The notes under the pieces are model-generated. The model saw only the letters and a list, made by a program, of their open reading frames with translations, made no database searches and had not been told where the DNA came from. From the NCBI GenBank assembly GCA_027315165.1, contig DAHUYN010000009.1:1-64000 (forward strand): a stretch of DNA of 64,000 nt, in the 5' to 3' direction. Positions 26,253-34,797 of the stretch are shown one piece after another (the first letter of the stretch is position 1; each line of letters starts with the position of its first letter). A program made the translations under genes and the position numbers. Origin of the DNA: Thermoplasmata archaeon (lineage in GTDB: Archaea; Thermoplasmatota; Thermoplasmata; Lutacidiplasmatales; UBA184).

Positions 26253-26735
26253 TCAGGCCTCCCCCTCGAAACGGCTCCACCGGGGAGGTCGGGCCCGCGT
26301 CCATCGGGGACGGGTGGGTCCGCGCGCCCACTTGTCCTCGAGATGGCGTCGGTAGGCGGTCGTTACGGGGCGCACGCGAGGGTGTCGGGTCAGGTTCACG
26401 AACGGCGGCCGACGCCCCTTCGGAAACCTCGGGATCGCGGCCCGGAACGCGGCGGAGCAGCGCATCGAGGCGTGCTGCCGCCCGAACCGACGCGCGTACT
26501 CCGCGCCGAGGGCGAGGAAGTGACGGTAGACCCAGGTGAAGCTCGCGCGATTCGTACGCGTCCAGGCGACGGCCGGGTGGTACCGGTGTGTCGGTCGGTA
26601 CGGCGCCGGAAGGCCTCGCAGCCACATCGCCGTCGAGAGCAGTTGGGCCGACTCGACGGCCATCTTGATCACGCGACGATCGTCGAGGGCTCGCGCGGAG
26701 CGCTCCGGGCTCGCCGAGGTCGCGAAGAGGTTCAT
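26253..26735 (-). CDS. Phage-type conserved hypothetical protein
   Basis: 160 residues from an ATG at 26735 (MNLFATS). The pattern DRRVIKMAVESAQLLSTAMW, YRPTHRYHPAVAW and a following WVYRHFLALGAEYARRFG matches a family I recall mainly from phages and MAGs, of unknown function and without an assigned activity. An in-frame ATG at 26798 would add a basic extension. It is divergent from the cyclase gene and may mark an old viral insertion. Confidence 0.6.
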   Translation of the reverse strand: MNLFATSASPERSARALDDRRVIKMAVESAQLLSTAMWLRGLPAPYRPTHRYHPAVAWTRTNRASFTWVYRHFLALGAEYARRFGRQHASMRCSAAFRAAIPRFPKGRRPPFVNLTRHPRVRPVTTAYRRHLEDKWARGPTRPRWTRARPPRWSRFEGEA

Positions 26736-26845
26736 CGACGCGGCCTTACCCCAGGCGTAGATGGCCCCTTCGCCGCGCGGCCGTCCGCGAAATGTCATGC
26801 ACGATTGACGGCGGCCCCAAATCTCCCCTGCCCCCCGTACCCGTC

Positions 26846-29800
26846 GTGCTCGTCCCCTCCCGTCGACTGGCCGCGATCATGTTCACCGACATGGTGGGCT
26901 ACGCGCGGATCACCGAGCACGACGAGGCTCGGGCTCTCTCCCTCGTCCACGAGCAGGAGCGCCTTCTGCGGCCTCTCTTCGAGAAGCACCGGGGGCGCGT
27001 CGTCAAGACGACGGGGGATGGATTCCTCGTCGAGTTCGACAGTGCGCTCGACGCGACGGTCTGCTCGCTCGAGGCGCGCGACCGCCTCCGGGTCCACAAT
27101 CGCGGCCACCCGGACGCCCGTATCGAGACCCGCATCGGCATCCACGTCGGAGACGTCGTCGAGGAGGGCGGGGACGTCTTCGGTGACGCGGTGAACGTCG
27201 CTTCCCGGGTCGAGCCCCTCGCCGACGCGGGCGGGGTCTGCGTGAGCCAGGCCGTCTACGAGCAGGTCGCGAACAAGGTCGATACGAGGTTCCGGCGCCT
27301 CGACCGGGCCGCGATGAAGAACATCGACTTCCCGTGGGCCGTCTACCGGCTCGAGACGCGGCAGGACGAGCCGGGGATCCCCATCGACGCGCGCGTGTCG
27401 CTCCCCCTGGTCGAGCGCGAGAAGGACCTCGCTCGGCTTCGGGAGGCGAGCGAGCGGCTCGCGGCGGGCGAGGGCGGCGTCCTGCTCGTGACCGGCGAGG
27501 CCGGCATCGGAAAGACGCGCCTCCTTCGAGAGCTCGGCCGCCTCTCCGCCGAGGTGGGGATGCTCGTGGCGGTCGGCCACGCCCACGAGGGCGAGTTCGA
27601 GCCCCCGCTCACCGTGTGGGTCGAGGCCCTCCGCACGCTCGTCGGGGAGCTCTCCCCGTCCGAGCTGATGCAGGATGTCGGCCTCAACGCCTTCGTGGTC
27701 GGCCGCTACGTTCCCGAGCTGGTCCTCCGTCTCGGGGGCGCCCCCGCGGCGCCCGAGGTCGAGCCCGAGCCGTTCGTCCTCTTCGGCGCGGTGACGAAGC
27801 TCCTCGCGAACGCCTCTCGCCGCCGACCGCTCCTCCTGTTCCTCGAGGACCTCCAGTGGGCCGACGAGGTCTCGCTCCGCCTCCTCGAGTTCGTCGTGCG
27901 GAACACGCTCGACGAGCGCCTCCTGTGCATCGGCAGCTATCGGAGCGAGGAGTTCGAGCGCGGCGGCCGTCTGCCGGCGACGGTCCTCGAGCTGAGCCGC
28001 ACCCGACCGTTGGGTCAGCTCGAGGTCGGCCCGCTCAGCGAGGCGGGCGTGGCGACGCTCTTGGCGTCGGCGCTCGGCACCGAGCAGGTCGCCGCCCCGT
28101 TGACGGCCCTGGTCCACGAGCGGACGGGCGGCAACCCCCTGTTCGTCGACGAGCTCGCCTGGGCGCTCAAGAACGCCGGAAGGATCCGGGTCGAGGGCGG
28201 CCGGGCGACCCTGACCGAGGGGCCTGTGCAGCTCCCGCAGACGGTGCAGCCGCTCATCGAGCGGCGCGTTCGCAGCCTGTCGCCCGGCGCTCGCGAGCTC
28301 CTCCGGACGGCGAGCGTCCTCGGCGCTCGCTTCGACGCGGGCACTCTCGAGGCCGTCGCGGGCCTCCCCCGCCCGGAGTTCCTCGACTCGGTCGAGGAGG
28401 CGCTGCGGGCGGGGATCCTCCGGGAGCGGCCGGCGGAGGCGGGGGCCTCGCTGACCTTCGCCGATGCGCGGCTGTGCGAGCACCTCTACACGACGGTCAG
28501 CTTCCTGCGCCGACGTGCGCTACACAGCGACATCGCCCGCGCGCTCGAGGCCTCGGGGGCCTCGGCCGATCAGCTCGCCTACCACTACGACCGGGCGCGG
28601 CAGCCCGCGGAGGCGTCGGTCCACTTCGAGCGCGCCGGGGACGAGGCGCTCGCCCTCGGCGACTACCACCGGGCGACGGAGCGCTTCGCGCGCGGCCTCG
28701 CCGACTGCCCGGAGCGGGAACGGGAGGCCCGCCGGCGCCTCGGCGTGAAGCTCGGCCGCTCGCTGCAGGAGGTCGGACGGTACCCGGAGGCGCTCGAGGC
28801 GCTCCTCGAGGCCCGACGCGCGGTCGATCGCCCGGCGGACGACGTGCCGATCGCGGTGTGGCTCTCGGCCGTCCGGCTGCGCCAGGGCCGCTTTGACGAG
28901 TCCCGCGCGGAGATGGAGTCCGCGCTGCGGACCCTCGGGGAGGCGACGACCCCGGAGGCGGCGGATGCGTGGAGCGGCTGGGCGGTCCTGCTCTGCAGCA
29001 ACGGCGAGGTCGACGCGGCGATCGCCGCGGGGCAGCGCACCCTCGCGCTGTCGCGCCAGTTGCAGCGGCCCGAGCTGGTCTCGCAGGCGCTGAACAACCT
29101 CGGCTTCGCCTACACGAGCGCGTGCCGGTGGGACGACGCGGTCCGGTGCGTGACCGAGCGCCTCGAGAGCGCGGACGAGGGGGTCCGACCGTTCGAGTCG
29201 GCGGTGACCCTCCTCGATGCCGCGGGGGCGTACGGCGGGATCCTCGCCGAGTTCCCGACGGCCCTCGCCTACTACGACCGCGCCATCGATCGATTCCGCG
29301 CGATGGGCATCCACTCCTCGGAGGTCTATGCGAGGCTCGGCCGCGCGGGGCTCCTCGTCTTCCTCGGCCGGCTCGAGGAGGCCGAGCGAGAGATCGCCGA
29401 AGGGCTCCGGCGGGCCGCCGACCTCAGGATCGAGTGGGCCCGCGCCTACTACGCCCTGCACGCCGCGGAGATCGAGTGGCAGCGGGGCGACCTCGACGCC
29501 GCCGCGGAGCGCCTGCGCCGGCTCTTGAGCGACCTCCCGGTCGAGGTGCAGAGCCGGGGCCACCTCGAGCTGGAGGCCCACCACCAGCTCGCCCTCGTGC
29601 TCGCCGCCGAAGGGGACCGAGAGGCGGCCCGGGAGGAGATCCGACCCTGGTGGGGGACGCCGGACCCCCATCGTTGCGGTCACTGCGGCGAGTTCACGAG
29701 CTACGTGGCGGCCTGGATCGAGGCCGTCGAACCGGGCGGGGACCCCCGGGTCTTCGACGAGGCGGTCGCCTACGCGATGCGCCGGGGGACTCCGATGGGC

Positions 29801-30064
29801 CGGGCGATGCTCGCCGTGCCGAGGGCGATGTGGGCCCGTCACCACGGGGCGCCGAGCGAGGCGGCGCTCGTCGAAGCCCAGGCGTTCCTGCACGACCGCG
29901 GGGTCTCGACGCTGCTGGCCGACACGCTCGCGGAGCACGCGCGCACCCTCGAGGCGCTCGGCGATGCGGCGGCCGCCGCCTCGCGGGCCCGCGAGAGCGC
30001 CGAGCTCTACGAGCGGGTCGGGTCCCCTCGCCGGGCCGCCGAGCTCCGGGGTTCCGATGCCTGA
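26846..30064 (+). CDS. Class III nucleotide cyclase fused to AAA-type ATPase and TPR repeats
   Basis: 1072 residues. The cyclase domain (about 5-170) has metal-binding Asp in FTDMVGY and TGDGFLVEFD, and the transition-state residues in GDAVNVASRVEPLA. An ATPase of the LuxR/MalT (STAND) type follows from about 195: Walker A TGEAGIGKTRLL, Walker B LLLFLEDLQWADE. TPR-like helices fill about 600-1070. This layout is common in bacterial signalling proteins (actinobacteria, proteobacteria) and rare in archaea, so transfer from bacteria is likely. The GTG at 26846 is 27 bases from a weak AT stretch (caaatct). Confidence 0.9.
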   Translation: MLVPSRRLAAIMFTDMVGYARITEHDEARALSLVHEQERLLRPLFEKHRGRVVKTTGDGFLVEFDSALDATVCSLEARDRLRVHNRGHPDARIETRIGIHVGDVVEEGGDVFGDAVNVASRVEPLADAGGVCVSQAVYEQVANKVDTRFRRLDRAAMKNIDFPWAVYRLETRQDEPGIPIDARVSLPLVEREKDLARLREASERLAAGEGGVLLVTGEAGIGKTRLLRELGRLSAEVGMLVAVGHAHEGEFEPPLTVWVEALRTLVGELSPSELMQDVGLNAFVVGRYVPELVLRLGGAPAAPEVEPEPFVLFGAVTKLLANASRRRPLLLFLEDLQWADEVSLRLLEFVVRNTLDERLLCIGSYRSEEFERGGRLPATVLELSRTRPLGQLEVGPLSEAGVATLLASALGTEQVAAPLTALVHERTGGNPLFVDELAWALKNAGRIRVEGGRATLTEGPVQLPQTVQPLIERRVRSLSPGARELLRTASVLGARFDAGTLEAVAGLPRPEFLDSVEEALRAGILRERPAEAGASLTFADARLCEHLYTTVSFLRRRALHSDIARALEASGASADQLAYHYDRARQPAEASVHFERAGDEALALGDYHRATERFARGLADCPEREREARRRLGVKLGRSLQEVGRYPEALEALLEARRAVDRPADDVPIAVWLSAVRLRQGRFDESRAEMESALRTLGEATTPEAADAWSGWAVLLCSNGEVDAAIAAGQRTLALSRQLQRPELVSQALNNLGFAYTSACRWDDAVRCVTERLESADEGVRPFESAVTLLDAAGAYGGILAEFPTALAYYDRAIDRFRAMGIHSSEVYARLGRAGLLVFLGRLEEAEREIAEGLRRAADLRIEWARAYYALHAAEIEWQRGDLDAAAERLRRLLSDLPVEVQSRGHLELEAHHQLALVLAAEGDREAAREEIRPWWGTPDPHRCGHCGEFTSYVAAWIEAVEPGGDPRVFDEAVAYAMRRGTPMGRAMLAVPRAMWARHHGAPSEAALVEAQAFLHDRGVSTLLADTLAEHARTLEALGDAAAAASRARESAELYERVGSPRRAAELRGSDA

Positions 30065-30250
30065 CCCTCTGCCACCGCGGGTCGCCACGAGCCCCGAGCC
30101 CTCGGTCGGGCCCTAGGGTTCATCTCCCCCCGCGCGGTGCCGTGGGACGTGACGCCCGGGGCCCGGGGTCGGCGCCGCGCCCGTCTGAGGGGGGGGACAA
30201 GCGCGGCAGCGCGCCCGTCCCGCGCCCGACGCCCTCCGGACCGCTCGCTC

Positions 30251-30919
30251 GTGGAGATCCGATTCAAGGGCGGCTCGGTCGCACGATGGATCGAGGAGCT
30301 CCAGGCGCGGTGGAACGCGAGCGTCCGTCTCCACGTCTGCCGGCCCCTCGACTCGGAGCACGCGAGGATCCTCCGTCTCTTCGAGGTCGACTCCCCTCCG
30401 GCCCACATGGGCGAGGTCTGGGAGTACCTCCTCGAGCAGGTCGGTCCCGAGAACGCGGCGGTGACGCGCATCGCCCCGAACCGGCTCATGGTCTGGACCT
30501 CGGCCCCGATCCCTCGGCTCTGTTCGGCGGTCTTCGAGGCGGGAGCGGTCTGCACGAGCTGCCCGTACCTCCCGCAGGGGCCCCACTCGGACGCCGAGGG
30601 ATGGGGGCTGCTCGTCCCCGACGCGGCGAACGCGCAGATCCCCCTCGATGCGATGACGCGTCCCGGGCGCCCTCCGCCGACGGTCCTTCGCATCGGCCGG
30701 TATCAGTCGACCGGCGCGCTGACCCCGCGTCAAGAGCGCGCGATCGACGAGGCGCTCCGGCTCGGCTACTTCGCCCACCCGAGGCGGGCGGGGCTCGCCG
30801 AGGTCGCCGAGGCGCTCGGCGTCAGCCGGTCGACGGCGATGGAGATCCTGCGGCGGGCGGTGTTCAAGCTCGCGCAGCAGCGCAAGTCGGCGACGGTCGC
30901 GACGACCGGGCTCACCTAG
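30251..30919 (+). CDS. HTH_10 (bacterio-opsin activator-type) transcriptional regulator
   Basis: 222 residues from GTG 30251; the upstream in-frame extension is low-complexity Arg/Pro. The C-terminal HTH_10 domain (about 155-215) contains LTPRQERAIDEALRLGYF, LAEVAEALGVSRSTAMEIL and RRAVFKL. The N-terminal part is a sensor-like domain with a possible metal or thiol site CTSC (about 99-102). It runs tail-to-tail into had, the last gene of the benzoyl-CoA operon (8-base overlap of stops). That makes it a candidate regulator of the operon; ligand unknown. Confidence 0.82.
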   Translation: MEIRFKGGSVARWIEELQARWNASVRLHVCRPLDSEHARILRLFEVDSPPAHMGEVWEYLLEQVGPENAAVTRIAPNRLMVWTSAPIPRLCSAVFEAGAVCTSCPYLPQGPHSDAEGWGLLVPDAANAQIPLDAMTRPGRPPPTVLRIGRYQSTGALTPRQERAIDEALRLGYFAHPRRAGLAEVAEALGVSRSTAMEILRRAVFKLAQQRKSATVATTGLT

Positions 30920-31943
30920 CCCGGGGCACGACGACGGTCCGGAGCCCCTCCCCACGGCGGAGGGCGTCGGCCGCCTCGCCGATCCGTTCGAGCGGGACCG
31001 TCCCCGTGACGACCGGGTCGAGCTGGACCCGGCCCCGTCGGACGAGCTCGACGATGCGGGGGTAGTCGACGGGCCGGCAGCCGAGCGAGCCCATCATCGT
31101 GTACTCGAGGAACATCACCTTCTGCACGGGGACCTCCGCCGGGCGGTCGCTGTAGCCGACCAGGCAGATGCGCCCGCCCCGGGCGACCGCAGAGAACGCC
31201 ATCCCGATCGTCTTGGGCGAGCCGACCGCCTCGAACACGACATCGGCTCCGCCCGGCAGGAGGGCCCGGACCGCCTTTCCGAACTCCGGGGCGCTCTGGG
31301 GGTTGAGCGTCTCCGCGGCGCCGAGGCGCCGCGCCACCTCGAGCTTCGCGTCGGACAGGTCGACGGCGAGCACGTGTGCGCCGGCGAGGTGGGCGAACTG
31401 GACGACGTTGACGCCGACGCCCCCGCAGCCGATCACGACGACGGTCTCGCCCCCGAGCACGCGCGCCCGGCGGACCACGGCGTGGTACGGCGTCGAGAGC
31501 GCGTCCGCGATCACCGCCCCCTTGACGAGGTCGACCTCGTCGGGCAGCTCGACGAGAAGGTCCGCGGGCGCGACGACGGCCTCCGCGAACCCTCCGTCCG
31601 TGTGGTTGCCGAACATCACCATCGAGGAGCAGATGTTCCCCCGACCCGAGCGGCAGAGCGCGCATCGCCCGCAGGGCAGCACGGCCGGCAGCACGACGCG
31701 CCGTCCCAGCACCGACGGGTCCACGCGAGGGCCGTGCTCGGCGACACGGCCCGAGATCTCGTGCCCGAGCACGAGCGGGGGTGGCTTCGCCGTCGGCACG
31801 CCGTGGTCGAGGTAGTGCAGGTCGGTGTGGCAGAAGCCGCAGCCCGCGACGTCGACGACGACCTCGCCGGGTCCCGCCACCGGGCGCGGAACGTCCCGCA
31901 CCACGAGCTCCCGGGCCCCCTTCTCCAGGACCGCTGCGCGCAT
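30912..31943 (-). CDS. had: 6-hydroxycyclohex-1-ene-1-carbonyl-CoA dehydrogenase (Had-like zinc alcohol dehydrogenase)
   Basis: 343-residue medium-chain alcohol dehydrogenase. The catalytic-zinc segment is GCGFCHTDLHYLDHG followed by LGHEISG. The four-cysteine structural zinc site is CGRCALCRSGRGNIC, and the NAD-binding turn is GCGGVG. The region from CHTDL to LGHEISGRV, then VLPAVLPCG, closely recalls Had of Thauera and Azoarcus, which oxidises the hydrated ring in benzoyl-CoA breakdown. It is the last gene of the operon, 13 bases after the BcrC-like gene. Family certain; substrate from context. Confidence 0.85.
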   Translation of the reverse strand: MRAAVLEKGARELVVRDVPRPVAGPGEVVVDVAGCGFCHTDLHYLDHGVPTAKPPPLVLGHEISGRVAEHGPRVDPSVLGRRVVLPAVLPCGRCALCRSGRGNICSSMVMFGNHTDGGFAEAVVAPADLLVELPDEVDLVKGAVIADALSTPYHAVVRRARVLGGETVVVIGCGGVGVNVVQFAHLAGAHVLAVDLSDAKLEVARRLGAAETLNPQSAPEFGKAVRALLPGGADVVFEAVGSPKTIGMAFSAVARGGRICLVGYSDRPAEVPVQKVMFLEYTMMGSLGCRPVDYPRIVELVRRGRVQLDPVVTGTVPLERIGEAADALRRGEGLRTVVVPRAR

Positions 31944-31956
31944 CGGAGTCCCTCCC

Positions 31957-33201
31957 TCACTCGAAGAGGATCGACTCGACGAACGTCTCGAGCTGCAGTC
32001 GGGACTGCTCGTAGGCGCTCGAGCGCTCCTCGAACTCGAGATGGAGGTACGGCACCTTCGCCTCGTCGAGCGCGCGTCGGTAGAGCACGACGTCCTCGAG
32101 CGCCGGCTCGCAGAACTTCGCCGTGAGGAAGATGACCCCCTGCGCCCCGCTCCGCCGGACCCTCTCGAGGACGGCCGCCCCCTTCGTCGTCGGCGTCGCG
32201 CGGACGCCGAGGTCCACCGGGTTCTCGACGTAGGCCCGCGCGAGCTCGGTGAGCGGGTCCCCCGTGCTCGGCACCTCGCGGTACCAGCGCAGGAGCATCT
32301 GCAGCTCGTCCTCGACGACGTAGCAGCCGACCTCCTCGAGAAGGTCGAGGAGGTCGAGGGTCGGCTGCTCGCAGAACGGACCCACGATCGCGACGCGGAC
32401 GGAGTCCTTGCGGCTCCGGCTGCGCCCGTCGAGGGCGGAGAGGGCCTTTTGGAGGAGCTCGATGTGCCGCTCTCGCGGGAGGAAGTTGCCGACGCGGACG
32501 AGCAGGTAGGCCTCTGTCGCCGAGAGGACCCAGGGCTCCCGTCGCTTGCGTTCGACGAGCTCCCGGACGAGCGCGCGGTTCTCGTTGAACACCGAAAAGG
32601 AGTGCCGGAGGGCCTCCGGGGTCAGCGGTGTACCTCCCGCCGCCTCGAGCTGCCGGGCGAGCCGGCCGTACTCGTGGGTGAGATACGGCACCGTCGCCTT
32701 CGAGGTGAAGTTCTGCGGCAGGTGGAGCATGTGCGTCGGGCGCCCGGGAAGGACACGGGAGAAGATCCCCTCGAGGTTGCGGCTCACATCGCAGATGTAG
32801 GGAAACACGAACGCCGAGAACGGGTCGAGCCGGCCCGTGAGGGCGAGCTCGAGCGTCGACTTGCTCACCGAGCAGAGGAAAGAGCCCAGGGGGGCGTCGG
32901 CCCGCGTGATGTCGATGCTCTCGCCGGCCCCCTGCACGAGCACCGGGAGCATGCCCATCGCGTGCGCGATCTCCTGGGGCGTGTAGACGGGGAAGAAGGC
33001 GACCGCCTTCCGACCGGACCGGGTCCAGGCGCGGACCGTCGGGAACGTGGGGTCCTGGACGACCTCGCGCGCCCAGGCGACCATCTCCTCGACCGTGCCG
33101 AGCCGGGAGACCTCCGCAAGGTCGTCGGAGAGCTCCATCCCTCCCGCCGGCGCGGGCTCGGCGACGGGGGGCACCGCGTTGAGGGGGATCAGACGGGCCA
33201 T
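31957..33201 (-). CDS. bcrC: Benzoyl-CoA reductase, BcrC/BzdN-type Fe-S subunit
   Basis: 414 residues of the HgdB/BcrB/BcrC family, which carries [4Fe-4S] cluster and substrate. Typical segments are AFFPVYTPQEIAHAMGMLPV (about 69-88), SFLCSVSKSTLEL, FPYICDVSRN, GPFCEQPTLDLLDLLEE, FLTAKFCEPAL and a terminal LEFEERSS. Four cysteines at such positions can hold a cluster. It starts one base after the ATPase stop and likely pairs with the BcrB-like subunit. General 2-hydroxyacyl-CoA dehydratases share the fold; neighbours Had and Oah favour the reductase. Confidence 0.88.
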   Translation of the reverse strand: MARLIPLNAVPPVAEPAPAGGMELSDDLAEVSRLGTVEEMVAWAREVVQDPTFPTVRAWTRSGRKAVAFFPVYTPQEIAHAMGMLPVLVQGAGESIDITRADAPLGSFLCSVSKSTLELALTGRLDPFSAFVFPYICDVSRNLEGIFSRVLPGRPTHMLHLPQNFTSKATVPYLTHEYGRLARQLEAAGGTPLTPEALRHSFSVFNENRALVRELVERKRREPWVLSATEAYLLVRVGNFLPRERHIELLQKALSALDGRSRSRKDSVRVAIVGPFCEQPTLDLLDLLEEVGCYVVEDELQMLLRWYREVPSTGDPLTELARAYVENPVDLGVRATPTTKGAAVLERVRRSGAQGVIFLTAKFCEPALEDVVLYRRALDEAKVPYLHLEFEERSSAYEQSRLQLETFVESILFE

Positions 33202-33202
33202 C

Positions 33203-34012
33203 CTAGGCTCCGACCGTCGGCACGCCCGCGGCGACCTTCTGCGCCCGGCTGTGTCCGAGCAGCGCGGCCCCGATCGCGGCCGCGTAGTGGGCCTCGGGCC
33301 GCACGTTGATCGGCAGCTTCGTGGTCCCCTCGAGGGCGCGGACCATCCCCGGGTTCGCGACGAGCCCTCCGACGAGCGTGACCTCGGGCCGAAGGCCGAC
33401 GTAGGTCATCAGCGACTGCGCGCGCTGCGCGAGCGAGAGGAAGATCCCCATCAGGATGTCCTGGACCGGGATCCCCTCCGCGACGTTGTTGATGATCTCG
33501 GTCTCGGCCAGGACCGCGCAGACGCTCGAGATCGTCTTCGGTTGCGTCGCCGCGAGCGCGCGTGGGCCCATCTCCTCGAGCGGCACCTGCAGGTACTTCG
33601 AGCACCGCTCGACGAACCGTCCGGCGCCGGCGGCGCACTTCTCGTTCATCTTGAACTTCGCCACGCGCCCGGTCTCGGTGACGGAGATGGCGCGCGACGA
33701 CTGGGCGCCGACGTCGAGGACCAAGCGGGTCCCGGGGAAGAGGAAGACCGCGCCGCGGGCCGACGAGGTGATGTCGCTCACCTGGAGCTGGCGCTCCGGG
33801 AACGAGTAGCGGCCGAAGCCGGTCGTGCAGACGTAGGCGACGTCGCCCTCGAGCAGGTTCTCCTCCTCGGCCATCTGTTCGAGGAGCGCGTGGGCGACGC
33901 CGGTCGGGTTGCCTCGGGTCGGACGGCTCGCCGAGCGCAGGAGCCGCCTCCCGTCCTCGAGGAGGACCCCTTTCGTGGTCCCGCTGCCGATGTCGAGCCC
34001 GGCGGTGATCAT
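33203..34012 (-). CDS. bcrA: Benzoyl-CoA reductase ATPase/activase subunit (BadF/BcrA family), second copy
   Basis: 269 residues of the acetate-kinase/HSP70-like ATPase family that drives low-potential electrons into the reductase by ATP hydrolysis. Phosphate motif AGLDIGSGTTKGVLLEDG at the start, TRLVLDVGAQSSRAI in the middle, and two cluster-binding cysteines in NEKCAAGAGRF and ISSVCAVLAETEI; the subunit dimer holds one [4Fe-4S]. The ATG overlaps the previous stop (ATGA). Short length resembles BzdP/BzdQ rather than the longer Thauera BcrA; which of the two is A or D is unsure. Confidence 0.88.
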   Translation of the reverse strand: MITAGLDIGSGTTKGVLLEDGRRLLRSASRPTRGNPTGVAHALLEQMAEEENLLEGDVAYVCTTGFGRYSFPERQLQVSDITSSARGAVFLFPGTRLVLDVGAQSSRAISVTETGRVAKFKMNEKCAAGAGRFVERCSKYLQVPLEEMGPRALAATQPKTISSVCAVLAETEIINNVAEGIPVQDILMGIFLSLAQRAQSLMTYVGLRPEVTLVGGLVANPGMVRALEGTTKLPINVRPEAHYAAAIGAALLGHSRAQKVAAGVPTVGA

Positions 34013-34797
34013 GCGGCGGACCCCCCGAGGCGGTCCCGTCCGATCAGGGCCGCGCCGACCGCGCCGAGGTACTGCGAGAGCGGGCTCACGTTCACGGGCA
34101 GCCCGAGCCGCCGCCGCATCGCGAGGACCATCCCCTCGTTCCGCGAGACCCCGCCCGTGAAGGTCACCTCCGCCTCGACGCCGACGCGCTGCATCAGCGA
34201 GAAGGAGCGGCTGACGATGCTCTCGTGGAGGCCCGCGAGGATGTCCTTCGCCTCCTTGCCTCTCGAGACGAACGACGTCACCTCGGACTCGGCGAAGACC
34301 GTGCACGTGCTCGAGATCTTGACGGGCCGACGGGCCTGGAGCGAGAGCGGGCCGATCTCGCCGACATCGAAGCCGAGGGCGTTCGCGCAGACGTCGAGGA
34401 ACCGCCCCGTTCCGGCGGCGCACTTGTCGTTCATCGCGAAATCGACGACCTCGCCCTTCGGGCTGACCTTGATCGCCTTCGTGTCCTGCCCGCCGATGTC
34501 GACGACGAGGCGTGTGCCCGGGAACAGGAAGTGCGCCCCGCGTGCGTGGCAGGAGATCTCGGTCACGGTCAGCTGGCCGAAGTAGACCTTGTAGCGCCCG
34601 TAGCCGGTACCGGTCGTGAACGCGACCTCCGAGCGCGAGACCCCGGCCTCGGCGAGGGCGAGCTCGAGGGCCCTCTCCGCGTCCTTGACGATGTCGACGC
34701 CGACGGGGTTGAGCGAGGTGCCGAGGATCTTGTCGCCGTCCAAGAGCACGCACTTCGCGGTCGTCGACCCGATGTCGACACCGGCGACGATCGTCAT
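34009..34797 (-). CDS. bcrD: Benzoyl-CoA reductase ATPase/activase subunit (BadF/BcrA family), first copy
   Basis: 262 residues, paralogous to the next gene and to HgdC activators. AGVDIGSTTAKCVLLDGD is the first phosphate motif, LVVDIGGQDTKAI the second, and TGGVSRNEGM the adenosine-site turn. Cluster cysteines are in NDKCAAGTGRF and ISSTCTVFAESEV. Two different ATPase subunits side by side are the signature of class I benzoyl-CoA reductases; simple dehydratases have one activator. It overlaps both neighbours by four bases. Confidence 0.88.
   Translation of the reverse strand: MTIVAGVDIGSTTAKCVLLDGDKILGTSLNPVGVDIVKDAERALELALAEAGVSRSEVAFTTGTGYGRYKVYFGQLTVTEISCHARGAHFLFPGTRLVVDIGGQDTKAIKVSPKGEVVDFAMNDKCAAGTGRFLDVCANALGFDVGEIGPLSLQARRPVKISSTCTVFAESEVTSFVSRGKEAKDILAGLHESIVSRSFSLMQRVGVEAEVTFTGGVSRNEGMVLAMRRRLGLPVNVSPLSQYLGAVGAALIGRDRLGGSAA

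Noticed and set aside
30137..30250. Longer N-terminus for the HTH_10 regulator
   Set aside because: The extra 38 codons are Arg/Pro/Ala-rich and resemble untranslated GC-rich DNA. GTG 30251 gives a normal start.
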